A stretch of 37,686 nt of DNA from Desulfovibrio sp. (GTDB lineage Bacteria > Desulfobacterota > Desulfovibrionia > Desulfovibrionales > Desulfovibrionaceae), in contig JAILMX010000053.1 of the NCBI GenBank assembly GCA_024692205.1, positions 1 to 37,686 on the forward strand. The letters are read 5' to 3'. Position numbers and translations under genes: made by a program. This document shows, piece by piece, positions 17,350-25,631 of the stretch. The stretch's first letter is position 1; each line of letters starts with the position of its first letter. Below the pieces are notes generated by a model. It searched no databases. It saw only the letters and a list, made by a program, of their open reading frames with translations, and was not told where the DNA came from.

Positions 17350-18348
17350 TCATTGTATGCGGACGAAAGTGGCATTGTCCCAGCGCGTTCCATCGGCGTT
17401 CACGCCACGGCATATGGCATGGCCGCCCTTTTGGACGCACGAGATCTGCATGCTCGAATACTTGTCCCTCTTCTTGCGATTTCTTTGTTCGGAACAGGCT
17501 ATTGCAAGGCCGCCGTTCTTGAGTTTTCCCTTGGCTTTGCCCGAATACTCCGTTCCCGAAGACTTTTCAATCGTCGAAACCGTGCCGTTGCCGTTTTTAT
17601 CGAAAGCGAACTCGACGACGACGGGTTCTCGAGTGCGCGTATTGAAAAGCCCCGTGTTGCAACGCCATTTTCCCTTGAGAAAATCCAAATCCTTCGCCTT
17701 TTCAGGGATGCTCATCTCCCTGCCGACGGGAACTTCCGGGATTGGTTTCTCCTGCGCCAGACCGGCAAGCAGATCTTCAATCGAAGGCGTCGTCACGGGC
17801 ACGGTGGCGTTCGACATAGGCAGCTGCACCTCCACCAGGGGAGGCTGCGCTGGTTTCGGCGTTTCCGTCTGCCGGGGCTCGACCGGCGTCTCTTCCTTGG
17901 GCTTCTCTGGAGTGACGACAACAGGCTTGTCAGGCTCGATAATCACATCGGGCTTGTCAGGCACGGGTGGAACGGGCTTTTCTTCCTTTGGCTTTTCCTC
18001 TTCCGGCTTTGCTGGTTCGGGCGTGACCGCAGGGGGAATGACGATTTCCACGCCGTTGTCGGGCTTCGGGCCTTCAGGCGTAACGGGATTGGGGGGTACG
18101 GCGGGCACGTTCCCTTCAGGGGGCACGATGATATCCGGCTGCCGCGGCACGATGATGACGCCGGGGTCGCTCCGAGGCTCTGACGGCACGATGACCGTGC
18201 CGGGTTCTCTGGGCGTCGGCTGTTCCGGCTGGGTTTGAATGGCATCCTTTTTCGGCTCAATCGGCAACTGTATGCTGTCAGCTGAAGCCGGAGATGCCGA
18301 TAAAAAGACACAAACCCAAACCACAACACCCGTGAAGAACGATTTCAT
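17350..18348 (-). CDS. Periplasmic proline-rich protein with an SrfA-type C-terminal domain
   Basis: Signal peptide MKSFFTGVVVWVCVFLSASPASA, long Pro/Glu/Lys-rich linker, C-terminal domain IPEKAKDLDFLKGKWRCNTGLFNTRTREPVVVEFAFDKNGNG..., homologous by eye to the C-terminus of the adjacent 405-aa protein. Confidence 0.8.
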   Translation of the reverse strand: MKSFFTGVVVWVCVFLSASPASADSIQLPIEPKKDAIQTQPEQPTPREPGTVIVPSEPRSDPGVIIVPRQPDIIVPPEGNVPAVPPNPVTPEGPKPDNGVEIVIPPAVTPEPAKPEEEKPKEEKPVPPVPDKPDVIIEPDKPVVVTPEKPKEETPVEPRQTETPKPAQPPLVEVQLPMSNATVPVTTPSIEDLLAGLAQEKPIPEVPVGREMSIPEKAKDLDFLKGKWRCNTGLFNTRTREPVVVEFAFDKNGNGTVSTIEKSSGTEYSGKAKGKLKNGGLAIACSEQRNRKKRDKYSSMQISCVQKGGHAICRGVNADGTRWDNATFVRIQ

Positions 18349-18403
18349 CGTCTCCTCTCCCTGTTTGCGCCGTTCGCTGGCTGGACGCGATGGGGCACGG
18401 TGT

Positions 18404-19621
18404 CTACCGCGCGCCCTCCTCCGATTTCACAAAATAGCTCTGCACGTTCCATCTGCCGCCGCCTTTGTTCTCACCCTGACAGGTGGTGGATGAGCCGCGT
18501 TGGCAGACCAGCGTGAAGGGTTCATACTTTTTGGAATCCGGGCAGCTGAGCTCCTCGGTGCGTATGGTCACCAATCCGGAGGCCTCAATCTTGGCTTTGG
18601 CAGGTCCTTGGCAGGTCTGCTGTGGTTCACTGATGAAGGCCTCTCCGTTTCCCTCGGCGGTCGACATGCGGATGCGTATGGTGACAGGCTGCTGCGCCTC
18701 ATTGACGACCCCCGTATCAACGTAGAGCGTGCCCACCAAAAAATCCAAATCCTTCGCTTCGCTGGGAATGACGAAATGCTCCGCTTCCGGAGGAATGTTC
18801 GCCGACCGTATTGGATCAGCCCTCTCCGACTCGTCAGGCTTGGGCTGCACTATGGCGGGCGGCTCCGGTGCGGGAGCATGCCAGCTTTCCCATAACCGCA
18901 AAAGCCTGTCACGGAAAAGCCACCCTAACAGTCCAAAAAGAATCAGAAGCAAGGGCAAGAGCAGCCAAAGCCACGGGAAAGGCTTTTTCGTGGCAGACGG
19001 TTCGGAGGACGCTGGGGCGGCCGGGGGCGGCACGGCAAGGGTTTCAGTCGCCGCAGAGGGCGGCGGAGCCACAGGTGCGGAAGGGGGTTGAGGGGTGGCG
19101 GACGTCACGGCCTGCTTCACGGGGGGCTGGAGTCCTGCGGCCCTGTCAATGTTCTCGGAGCGCACCCTTTCCTGACCGCCGCCGCTAAAGCCCCAGCACA
19201 CGAGCACCGGCTGTCCGCCGACGGAATGGATGAAGGAATCGTCCGGCCACGACAGCGCTTTCTGCAGGACATTGCCGCGTGTCTGCGAGGCGGAGGATTC
19301 CTCAGCGAGAAGGACCTCATATTTGCCCCTGATCAAATCAGCCTTGCGCCTGAATTCCGCAAGCAATGCCTCGCGTTCCCCATCGGAGAGGTCGACGATC
19401 CTGCGGATGTCGCCCTCCGCCTCCGTATACCAGTCAATGCTGTTCGCGCCGGCATTGAGGATAGGCTCGGCAAAAAAATGCGAAAATTCGGGGCCGAGCC
19501 TGTTGTTGACGAGATCCCGCACTTGTCGATAGCTGCTGCACAGGGCACTGCCTTGAAAAGAAAGCGCATGCATCGCCTCAAGCGGCGTGCTGGTGATGAA
19601 TCTGCCGCTCATAGCAATCAC
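18404..19621 (-). CDS. SrfA-like protein with one TM helix and a periplasmic C-terminal domain
   Basis: N-terminal ANSIDWYTEAEGDIRRIVDLSDGEREALLAEF...FIHSVGGQPVLVCWGFSG matches my recollection of the SrfA family. TM PWLWLLLPLLLILFGLLGWLF. C-terminal IPSEAKDLDFLVGTLYVDTGVVNEAQQPVTIRIRM. Lies upstream of the SrfB and SrfC genes. Start overlaps the upstream stop. Confidence 0.75.
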   Translation of the reverse strand: MIAMSGRFITSTPLEAMHALSFQGSALCSSYRQVRDLVNNRLGPEFSHFFAEPILNAGANSIDWYTEAEGDIRRIVDLSDGEREALLAEFRRKADLIRGKYEVLLAEESSASQTRGNVLQKALSWPDDSFIHSVGGQPVLVCWGFSGGGQERVRSENIDRAAGLQPPVKQAVTSATPQPPSAPVAPPPSAATETLAVPPPAAPASSEPSATKKPFPWLWLLLPLLLILFGLLGWLFRDRLLRLWESWHAPAPEPPAIVQPKPDESERADPIRSANIPPEAEHFVIPSEAKDLDFLVGTLYVDTGVVNEAQQPVTIRIRMSTAEGNGEAFISEPQQTCQGPAKAKIEASGLVTIRTEELSCPDSKKYEPFTLVCQRGSSTTCQGENKGGGRWNVQSYFVKSEEGAR

Positions 19622-20373
19622 GCCATAATGTCTTCCATAGCCTGAGAAGCCCGTTGATAGGCCGCCGTGACCTCATCATTCTGCTTCTGCCGCCTCAGGG
19701 TGTTCGCACGAGCTGTCTGGCGCGCGCGGGAGACGCGCGACTTCTCGTCGCTACGTGTGGCGAGCCTGTCCTGCTCATCAATGAACTTGTCCGCCTGCGA
19801 CGCGCGCGATTCGAATTCCGAACTGCGCTCTTCCCAGTACTGCTTGAGGATGTCTATGCCCTTATGGATCTCATCCATCCGAGCCTTGGCGTCTGCCTTG
19901 CTCATATTGCCGCTCTTGTAGCGCTTCTTCACGATGTCTATCTGGGCCTGATAGCATCTGAACGACTTGAGCACGGAAGCATGCTGAAGATCCAGATTCC
20001 TGCCTTCTTCACCCAAGGCCTGCTGGAAAGCCTCAAGGCGCTGACGTTGATCCTTCATGTCCTTGTAGCTCTGGTACATGAGCCCTGTCAGACCGCCTGC
20101 AGCTGCACCGGCTGCTGCGCCGACGAGGGCCCCCTCCGCCTTGCCCGTGGTGAGCAGGCCGATGAGAGCACCGCCCAACGCCCCGAGAGCGGCTCCAGTT
20201 CCGGCGCTTTTCGCTTTCGCTGTGCCGTCTTTGTCCTTACAAAGCCGCTCGATGGGATCAAAGCATTCAGGATAGTACTGCGGCTTGAAGTTGCTACCGG
20301 GCCCCTTTGGACCGCAGGCGGAAAGGGCGAACAGCAACATCATGGCAACGGCGAGAGCTCTCTTACAACGCAT
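19618..20373 (-). CDS. Lipoprotein with glycine-zipper segment and coiled-coil C-terminus; probable first gene of the srf-like operon
   Basis: From the internal start MRCKRALAVAMMLLFALSACGPKG: lipobox LSAC. Glycine zipper GTGAALGALGGALIGLLTTGKAEGALVGAAAGAAAGGLTGL. Confidence 0.8.
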   Translation of the reverse strand: MRCKRALAVAMMLLFALSACGPKGPGSNFKPQYYPECFDPIERLCKDKDGTAKAKSAGTGAALGALGGALIGLLTTGKAEGALVGAAAGAAAGGLTGLMYQSYKDMKDQRQRLEAFQQALGEEGRNLDLQHASVLKSFRCYQAQIDIVKKRYKSGNMSKADAKARMDEIHKGIDILKQYWEERSSEFESRASQADKFIDEQDRLATRSDEKSRVSRARQTARANTLRRQKQNDEVTAAYQRASQAMEDIMA

Positions 20374-20441
20374 AGGATCCTCCAACAAAGAAAAAGAGGG
20401 ACAGCCGAATACGAAATACGACACCGATAAAATCTTCAATT

Positions 20442-20471
20442 ATGATAGCCCAGACAGGGGCAGGTCGACAA
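20442..20471 (-). promoter_or_regulatory. Candidate sigma70-type promoter for the ten-gene operon
   Basis: On the minus strand: TTGTCG (20466-20471), 18-bp spacer, TATCAT (20442-20447), about 70 bp upstream of the lipoprotein start at 20373. Confidence 0.4.
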
Positions 20472-20995
20472 GAGGTCTCGAATCACTGACGGATTTTTCT
20501 TTTACCGCCCTTGAGGGCGCGTGCGATAACAAGGTCGGTTTCCGTCTTCATGAATTCACCCGGGGGGCTGCTTAAAAAGGATATTCAAAAGGCGGGGGAA
20601 GAGCAAAAGTCAGCGTCTACGGCTGGGTGCGGGTTTACAGTATTGGCCAGAACGAGTTCCGGCAGCTTTTATAAATGTACGAGAACGGCGTTTAGGATAA
20701 TCCGAGATGACTCTCTCCCGTCCGTCTGCCGTTCAATCCGTTGCGTTGATGGAATGTTTAGCGTAATCTAACGGAGTCTTTTCTACCCCAAGACGCTGAA
20801 CGGAGTCCTCATTATGCTACGAGGTCAGCACATCGACTGGGCGAGGGGCGATTTCAGACGTCCCGCGATTCAGCACGCCGTAGCTCTCGGGTGCATCCTG
20901 ACAGGAGAGCATGGCACACGGTGTAACTCTCAGGAGGGACACACAGCTTTCTCAATTCTAGCTTGTGTTATGCAAAAATACTCGGAAGCCAGGAT

Positions 20996-22933
20996 ATGGT
21001 GAGAATTCAGCACCTCAAGTGTGGACTGGGATTTGTGGCTACAGTTGCCGTCTTCCTCGTATGTTTCATGACGGGATGGGGGCACGCGCAGGAACGCATC
21101 GCTGAATTTTCCGTTGAGATCGCCGTAGAGGCGGATGCCTCTCTTCTGGTGAAGGAATACATCAGAGTTCAGGCGGAACATAATGCCATCAGGCATGGCA
21201 TTTTCCGTTCCGTCCCCACAATCACTTGGCATGGCAAACAACTGCGCACCTACGGTGTTGATCTGGTGAGGGCAAGCATGGACGGCGCGTCCGTACCCTG
21301 TCGGATCGAAGAGAATGACCTGCTGACGAGCTTCATCCTTGGAGATCCTGACAAGGAGCTTTCCAGGGGTGAGCATGAATTTGTGCTTGTCTATCGCACT
21401 ACTGGCCATGTGCACCAAGAGGGCGAAGGCTATGCAATCCACTACAACGCCACGGGCAACCTGTGGAACTTCCCCATCGACAAGGCCGGAGTCGTGCTAG
21501 TGCTGCCTGACGGCACGAAACTGACACAGTCTTCCGCCTACATCGCGCGAGGCGCCCGGGTGGAGAACGACTGCGTGCTCCCCGCGCCCAACATCTACAC
21601 GGCCATGCGGCCGCTTGAGCCCGGGGAAGCGCTGGTATTGCAGGCGGCATGGCAGGGCGGCTCCCTCCCCCTTCCCTCGCTCTCCCTGCGCGAACGTCTG
21701 AGCGCATACGGCCCTGAAATCATGACAGCCGTCGGCATCATTCCGCTTCTGTGCTTTTCCCTCCTCTGGGTTTTCTTCCGCCGCGTCCACAAGCCCGTCG
21801 TCGTGCCCTTGTTCTCGCCGCCGCAGGATGTCTCCCCCGGCCTTGCCGCTTATCTCTATGAAAAGGAAGACAATGCCGGGCGCGCCGACCTTCTCTGGAC
21901 GGCCGTGCGCGGCTTTATGCGCATGAAAAGGGACGGCAGGAAATGGGCGTTCACCCCTGCCTGGCCCGGACACAAACAACTTGATTGGCAGGACAAAGCC
22001 TGCCTTGCCGTTGCCGACGGCCTTTTCTCCCACAGCCCGGGCAAAAACGCCCCGTCCCTTGAGAGCGGCATGCCGAAAAGCTGGCGCGGGACAGACAGCA
22101 ACGACGGGGAGCGCCTCTACCGCGCGCTGCATGGCCTGCAGGAAGGATACAGAAAAAAGATGCGCGCCTTCGGAGCTTCCTCCGGCCTGCTGCTGCCCAC
22201 AGCCGGTTTCATCGTCAACGCTTTACTACTCTATGCCGCCCTGTACGTTTCGGGTTGGACGGGCATCTATGACGGAGAGAACCTCAGTGACTATTTTTTC
22301 GGCATTGCCCTCTGTCCCCTCATCGTTGCGCTGCCTCTGACGTGGCTGAGGAAAAAAGGGATCGTGAAAGTCATCGTCATTGCCCTATTCGGAGCCCTTT
22401 CCGTATCGGCGCTGGGCCTGCTGACCGAATGGGAATGGCAGTACTGGCTGCCCGTTTTGAGCTGCATTTTCACGCCGCCGCTTTTCTGGCATTGTTTCCC
22501 CTACCGACTTACGCCCAGAGGGCTGAAGGCGCGTGCCGCCGTGGACGGGCTGGCCATGTATATCGGCACGGCGGAAAAAGACCGCCTTGCCCGCATCAAC
22601 GCCCCTGAAGACACGATAGCAATATACGAGCAAATGCTGCCCTACGCCGTGGCTCTTGGCCTAGCCGAGCCTTGGGAAAAACGCTTCGCGCCCGTGCTCG
22701 CCGCCGCGGGCTATTCCGCGGCATGGTTGGATGATAGCAGGCTCGGCAGCCGAAATGAGGGTATTGCTTTTTCAGCAAAGGACGCCGAATATGCCTCGGC
22801 CCTAGCAGCCGTCAGCGCCGTCACCGCCGCCTACGGAGCGTCGCAAAGGGACAGCGGCGGATCCGGCGAAGCCTCTTGCGGCGGCGGTTCCAGCGGCGGC
22901 AGCTCGGGCGGCGGGGGCGGAGGTGGCTGGTAA
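20996..22933 (+). CDS. DUF2207 family predicted membrane protein with Gly/Ser-rich C-terminus
   Basis: Start at MVRIQHLKCGLGFV (signal peptide); ITEFSVEIAVEADASLLVKEYIRV...GIFRSVPT-type DUF2207 ectodomain, paired TM helices, and C-terminal GGGSSGGSSGGGGGGGW. Confidence 0.85.
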   Translation: MVRIQHLKCGLGFVATVAVFLVCFMTGWGHAQERIAEFSVEIAVEADASLLVKEYIRVQAEHNAIRHGIFRSVPTITWHGKQLRTYGVDLVRASMDGASVPCRIEENDLLTSFILGDPDKELSRGEHEFVLVYRTTGHVHQEGEGYAIHYNATGNLWNFPIDKAGVVLVLPDGTKLTQSSAYIARGARVENDCVLPAPNIYTAMRPLEPGEALVLQAAWQGGSLPLPSLSLRERLSAYGPEIMTAVGIIPLLCFSLLWVFFRRVHKPVVVPLFSPPQDVSPGLAAYLYEKEDNAGRADLLWTAVRGFMRMKRDGRKWAFTPAWPGHKQLDWQDKACLAVADGLFSHSPGKNAPSLESGMPKSWRGTDSNDGERLYRALHGLQEGYRKKMRAFGASSGLLLPTAGFIVNALLLYAALYVSGWTGIYDGENLSDYFFGIALCPLIVALPLTWLRKKGIVKVIVIALFGALSVSALGLLTEWEWQYWLPVLSCIFTPPLFWHCFPYRLTPRGLKARAAVDGLAMYIGTAEKDRLARINAPEDTIAIYEQMLPYAVALGLAEPWEKRFAPVLAAAGYSAAWLDDSRLGSRNEGIAFSAKDAEYASALAAVSAVTAAYGASQRDSGGSGEASCGGGSSGGSSGGGGGGGW

Positions 22934-22992
22934 CAGACAGGCGTGGCTCGCCGCCGAAGGCGGCATTTTCAATAAGATGGGAGGGTTTGAAT

Positions 22993-23427
22993 ATGGAAAA
23001 AGCACTTCGTTTTTGTTGCGCGTCGTTTTTAGTTTGCCTGCTTACATTGGCGACCAGCACGCTAGGCGCGCAGGCGGAACCGTTGGTCATCAAAGTCAAC
23101 AATTACACTAATAATTCAATTTCATTAGCTTTTGCCCGTGAAAACGGATATAACACTTCCGATACCACAACAATTGGCTGGTATAATTGTGACGCCAAGA
23201 AATGGAAATCGTTCAAAATTTTTAACTACAATCCAAATGACAATTATTATTGGTATGTAGTAAGCCGTGGCAAGGTGATAGTCAGCGGGAAAGACTTTAC
23301 CGGCTGGATTGTAAGAGGAAAGGCTTTCAAGTCTGTGCGTGGCAGAAAGCTGGGTGGGGGCATGCGTGTTGGTTTTAAAGCCCTCAATGAAAAGCAAGGC
23401 AGGGCAACGATCAATATCGGCAAGTAA
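22993..23427 (+). CDS. Small exported protein, DUF1036-like
   Basis: MEKALRFCCASFLVCLLTLATSTLGAQAEP signal peptide, then IKVNNYTNNSISLAFARENG...TIGWYNCDAKKWKSFKI...YYWYVVSRGKVIVSG. The family match is by eye only. Confidence 0.6.
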   Translation: MEKALRFCCASFLVCLLTLATSTLGAQAEPLVIKVNNYTNNSISLAFARENGYNTSDTTTIGWYNCDAKKWKSFKIFNYNPNDNYYWYVVSRGKVIVSGKDFTGWIVRGKAFKSVRGRKLGGGMRVGFKALNEKQGRATINIGK

Positions 23428-23664
23428 CCATTTTGCGGAATGACGCCCTTAACGCCGCCGAAAAGCAATACGGCGTTTCCGAGCGGCTACGCTCCGCTGA
23501 TGATACGGATCTTTCGTAAACAACAAAGTATGAATGGCAATATGAAGCATTGCTTCGGCGTAAGCCCGAAGCAGCTCCAGCCTGTCGCGTCTGCGGGGCT
23601 TGTGGATTTTGCAGCCGCAGAATTGCCTGTGGCTCTGTTGATACTGTAACGACAAGGAGCAGTC

Positions 23665-24639
23665 ATGCGTTTTGCTGCGGGTCTTTTGGTTGCGCTCATG
23701 TGTGCGCTTGCCGTTTCCGCATCCGCATTCGCCATGGAAATGGTCATCACAAATGAAACGCCCTATGATATCCTCGGTTTCGCTCTGGAAGGCGTTTCCG
23801 ATGACGGGCAACAGATTTCCTCATTTTCGGCTGTGCGCGCCCTCCCGGGGGAACGCTGCGGAGAGAAGAACGGGAGCATCAGTAAGCTGACCGCCCTGCA
23901 GGTGGATTTCGGGCGGGGCCGCGTTGCCGTGAAGGACTGCGCCTTGAAGAACAAGGCGGAGCTGATCTTGCGCATGGATGACGAGGGAAAACCCATTCTG
24001 ACCACTTCGGACGGCAAGTCGTTGCCGCTGGCATACAGCGATCTGCGTTTTCCGCACGACAACGCGCAGGCTGTCGATTTTGTGGAACTTCTGCAGGCAG
24101 GAACACGAGAGAAAGCGCTCGCGCTGGGCGGGGCTGCCGTTCAGGAATTCAAGAGCCTCAATGATATCGTCATGCCTGTGCGCTTTGGCGAGACAGTCTG
24201 GACAGGCGCGGTCTGCTTCGTCGAAGGGGGCAGCATAGCGCGCATCCGGCTGATGACGGAAAAGTCGTCGGAAGGCTGGAAAGATATTCTGCCGGATTTT
24301 CTCGCAGCGTTCGAGCTGCGCCCTCTTTCGCTGACGCTGCCCGACGGTGTCACCATCCGCTATTATGACAAAAACGACGTATCCTCCGCCGGCAGCGCGG
24401 AAGAAGCGCGGGAGAACTTTTTCATGATGGTGACGGACGAAGACATTCAAAAGGCTCACCACGAGGGGAAGCTGACGGCCCTGATCGGCACGGAAAGCGC
24501 TTTTGCGGACTGCGCAGAGTCGAAGCGACCGGTTTCCCCGGCCATGGGCGCGGTTCTGCGTATGAGCGCGTCCGAACTGGTGGTGCTGGACGTGGAAAAA
24601 GACATCAGCGGCATCGTGGAACTGGAGCGCATGCGATAG
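23665..24639 (+). CDS. Exported protein of unknown function
   Basis: MRFAAGLLVALMCALAVSASAFAMEMVITNETPYDILGFALEGV: signal peptide, RBS-like aaggag upstream, continuous 324-aa ORF. Confidence 0.75.
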   Translation: MRFAAGLLVALMCALAVSASAFAMEMVITNETPYDILGFALEGVSDDGQQISSFSAVRALPGERCGEKNGSISKLTALQVDFGRGRVAVKDCALKNKAELILRMDDEGKPILTTSDGKSLPLAYSDLRFPHDNAQAVDFVELLQAGTREKALALGGAAVQEFKSLNDIVMPVRFGETVWTGAVCFVEGGSIARIRLMTEKSSEGWKDILPDFLAAFELRPLSLTLPDGVTIRYYDKNDVSSAGSAEEARENFFMMVTDEDIQKAHHEGKLTALIGTESAFADCAESKRPVSPAMGAVLRMSASELVVLDVEKDISGIVELERMR

Positions 24640-24691
24640 TCAAATGCGCGTTCCGTGATTGCTACATTATTTCACAGGGGGAGTATTCACC

Positions 24692-25441
24692 ATGAGGATT
24701 ATGGGACAACTGTTTTTTGGGGTGCTGCTGGTCTGCGTGCTTTGCGCCGGCGTAGCCCATGCCGCCGAGGCAAACTATATCCTGAAGGGTGGGAAAGCCT
24801 GCCGGGTCACTGGCGGCATGGAAACGCCACTGAAGGATTGCGAAGTGCAGAGGGTCGACACAGAAGCCGGACCATGGGCATGGATTTTGGTCGATCCGAC
24901 GCAGTCCGAAGAAATGAAGAATTCGGAGGGCGGCATCTATCTCTTCAGCGGCAAGGGAGATATGCCGGCAGGTTTCCTGCCCGTCAAGGAAGAGGCGTCG
25001 TCGTGCAGAGTGACGTTTTCCCCATCGGGCGAAAAGCTGCTAGTAAGCTGGGGCATGGAATATATCCGGCACCTCAGCCTCTATGTCATCGGCAAGGGCA
25101 AGGATTTCATCAAGAAAGCCTCTTTCGACGTGGCGGGTCCGCCCGTATGGGTTGATTCTCACCGCTTTGTGTTCAATGCCATCGACACCGGCAAGGGGGC
25201 CAGAGTCAAGGGCCGGTTCGACTTATGGTGGAGTTCCGTTGTGCTCTACGACTCCGTTGAGAATGAACGGATCGTCATCAAGAAGGCCACGGCGACCTCA
25301 GACTACACCCTCAACGGCTGCGACACGAAGAACGGCACGCTTGATGTCTTGGAAAGTTCCGTGAAGGCCGTAAAGGACTGGGAGGATGACGCCAAGGTCA
25401 AGGATACCGAACTCAAGATCCCTGTTCCGCCCGCGGGTTGA
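24692..25441 (+). CDS. Exported protein of unknown function
   Basis: Start at MRIMGQLFFGVLLVCVLCAGVAHAAEANYILKGG (signal peptide); follows the previous ORF on the same strand. Confidence 0.75.
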   Translation: MRIMGQLFFGVLLVCVLCAGVAHAAEANYILKGGKACRVTGGMETPLKDCEVQRVDTEAGPWAWILVDPTQSEEMKNSEGGIYLFSGKGDMPAGFLPVKEEASSCRVTFSPSGEKLLVSWGMEYIRHLSLYVIGKGKDFIKKASFDVAGPPVWVDSHRFVFNAIDTGKGARVKGRFDLWWSSVVLYDSVENERIVIKKATATSDYTLNGCDTKNGTLDVLESSVKAVKDWEDDAKVKDTELKIPVPPAG

Positions 25442-25574
25442 GGATACATATACCTCAGATACCGATACCGGATGCTCGCAATAAAACCAGGCATGGCCGA
25501 GCAAAGCGTGCTGGGTCTGCCTGGGCGGGCTGTGCGTATTCAGCCCGATTTCAAGGGCAAGCTAATCCGAGTAT

Positions 25575-25601
25575 GCCGCCACCTTAATTTAAGGTAGCGG
25601 C
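25575..25601. repeat. Near-perfect palindrome between convergent genes, possibly a bidirectional terminator without a strong T-tract
   Basis: gccgc-c-accttaa-t-ttaaggt-a-gcggc: perfectly complementary arms apart from one C/A mismatch. Confidence 0.5.
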
Positions 25602-25631
25602 AGCCAGATAGCCACCTGTCGCCATGAGGCA

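Noticed and set aside
17700-18260. Low-complexity Pro/Glu/Lys-coding region considered as a possible CRISPR or regulatory repeat
   Set aside because: Repeats are imperfect and in frame, and explained by the proline-rich spacer of the 332-aa periplasmic protein.
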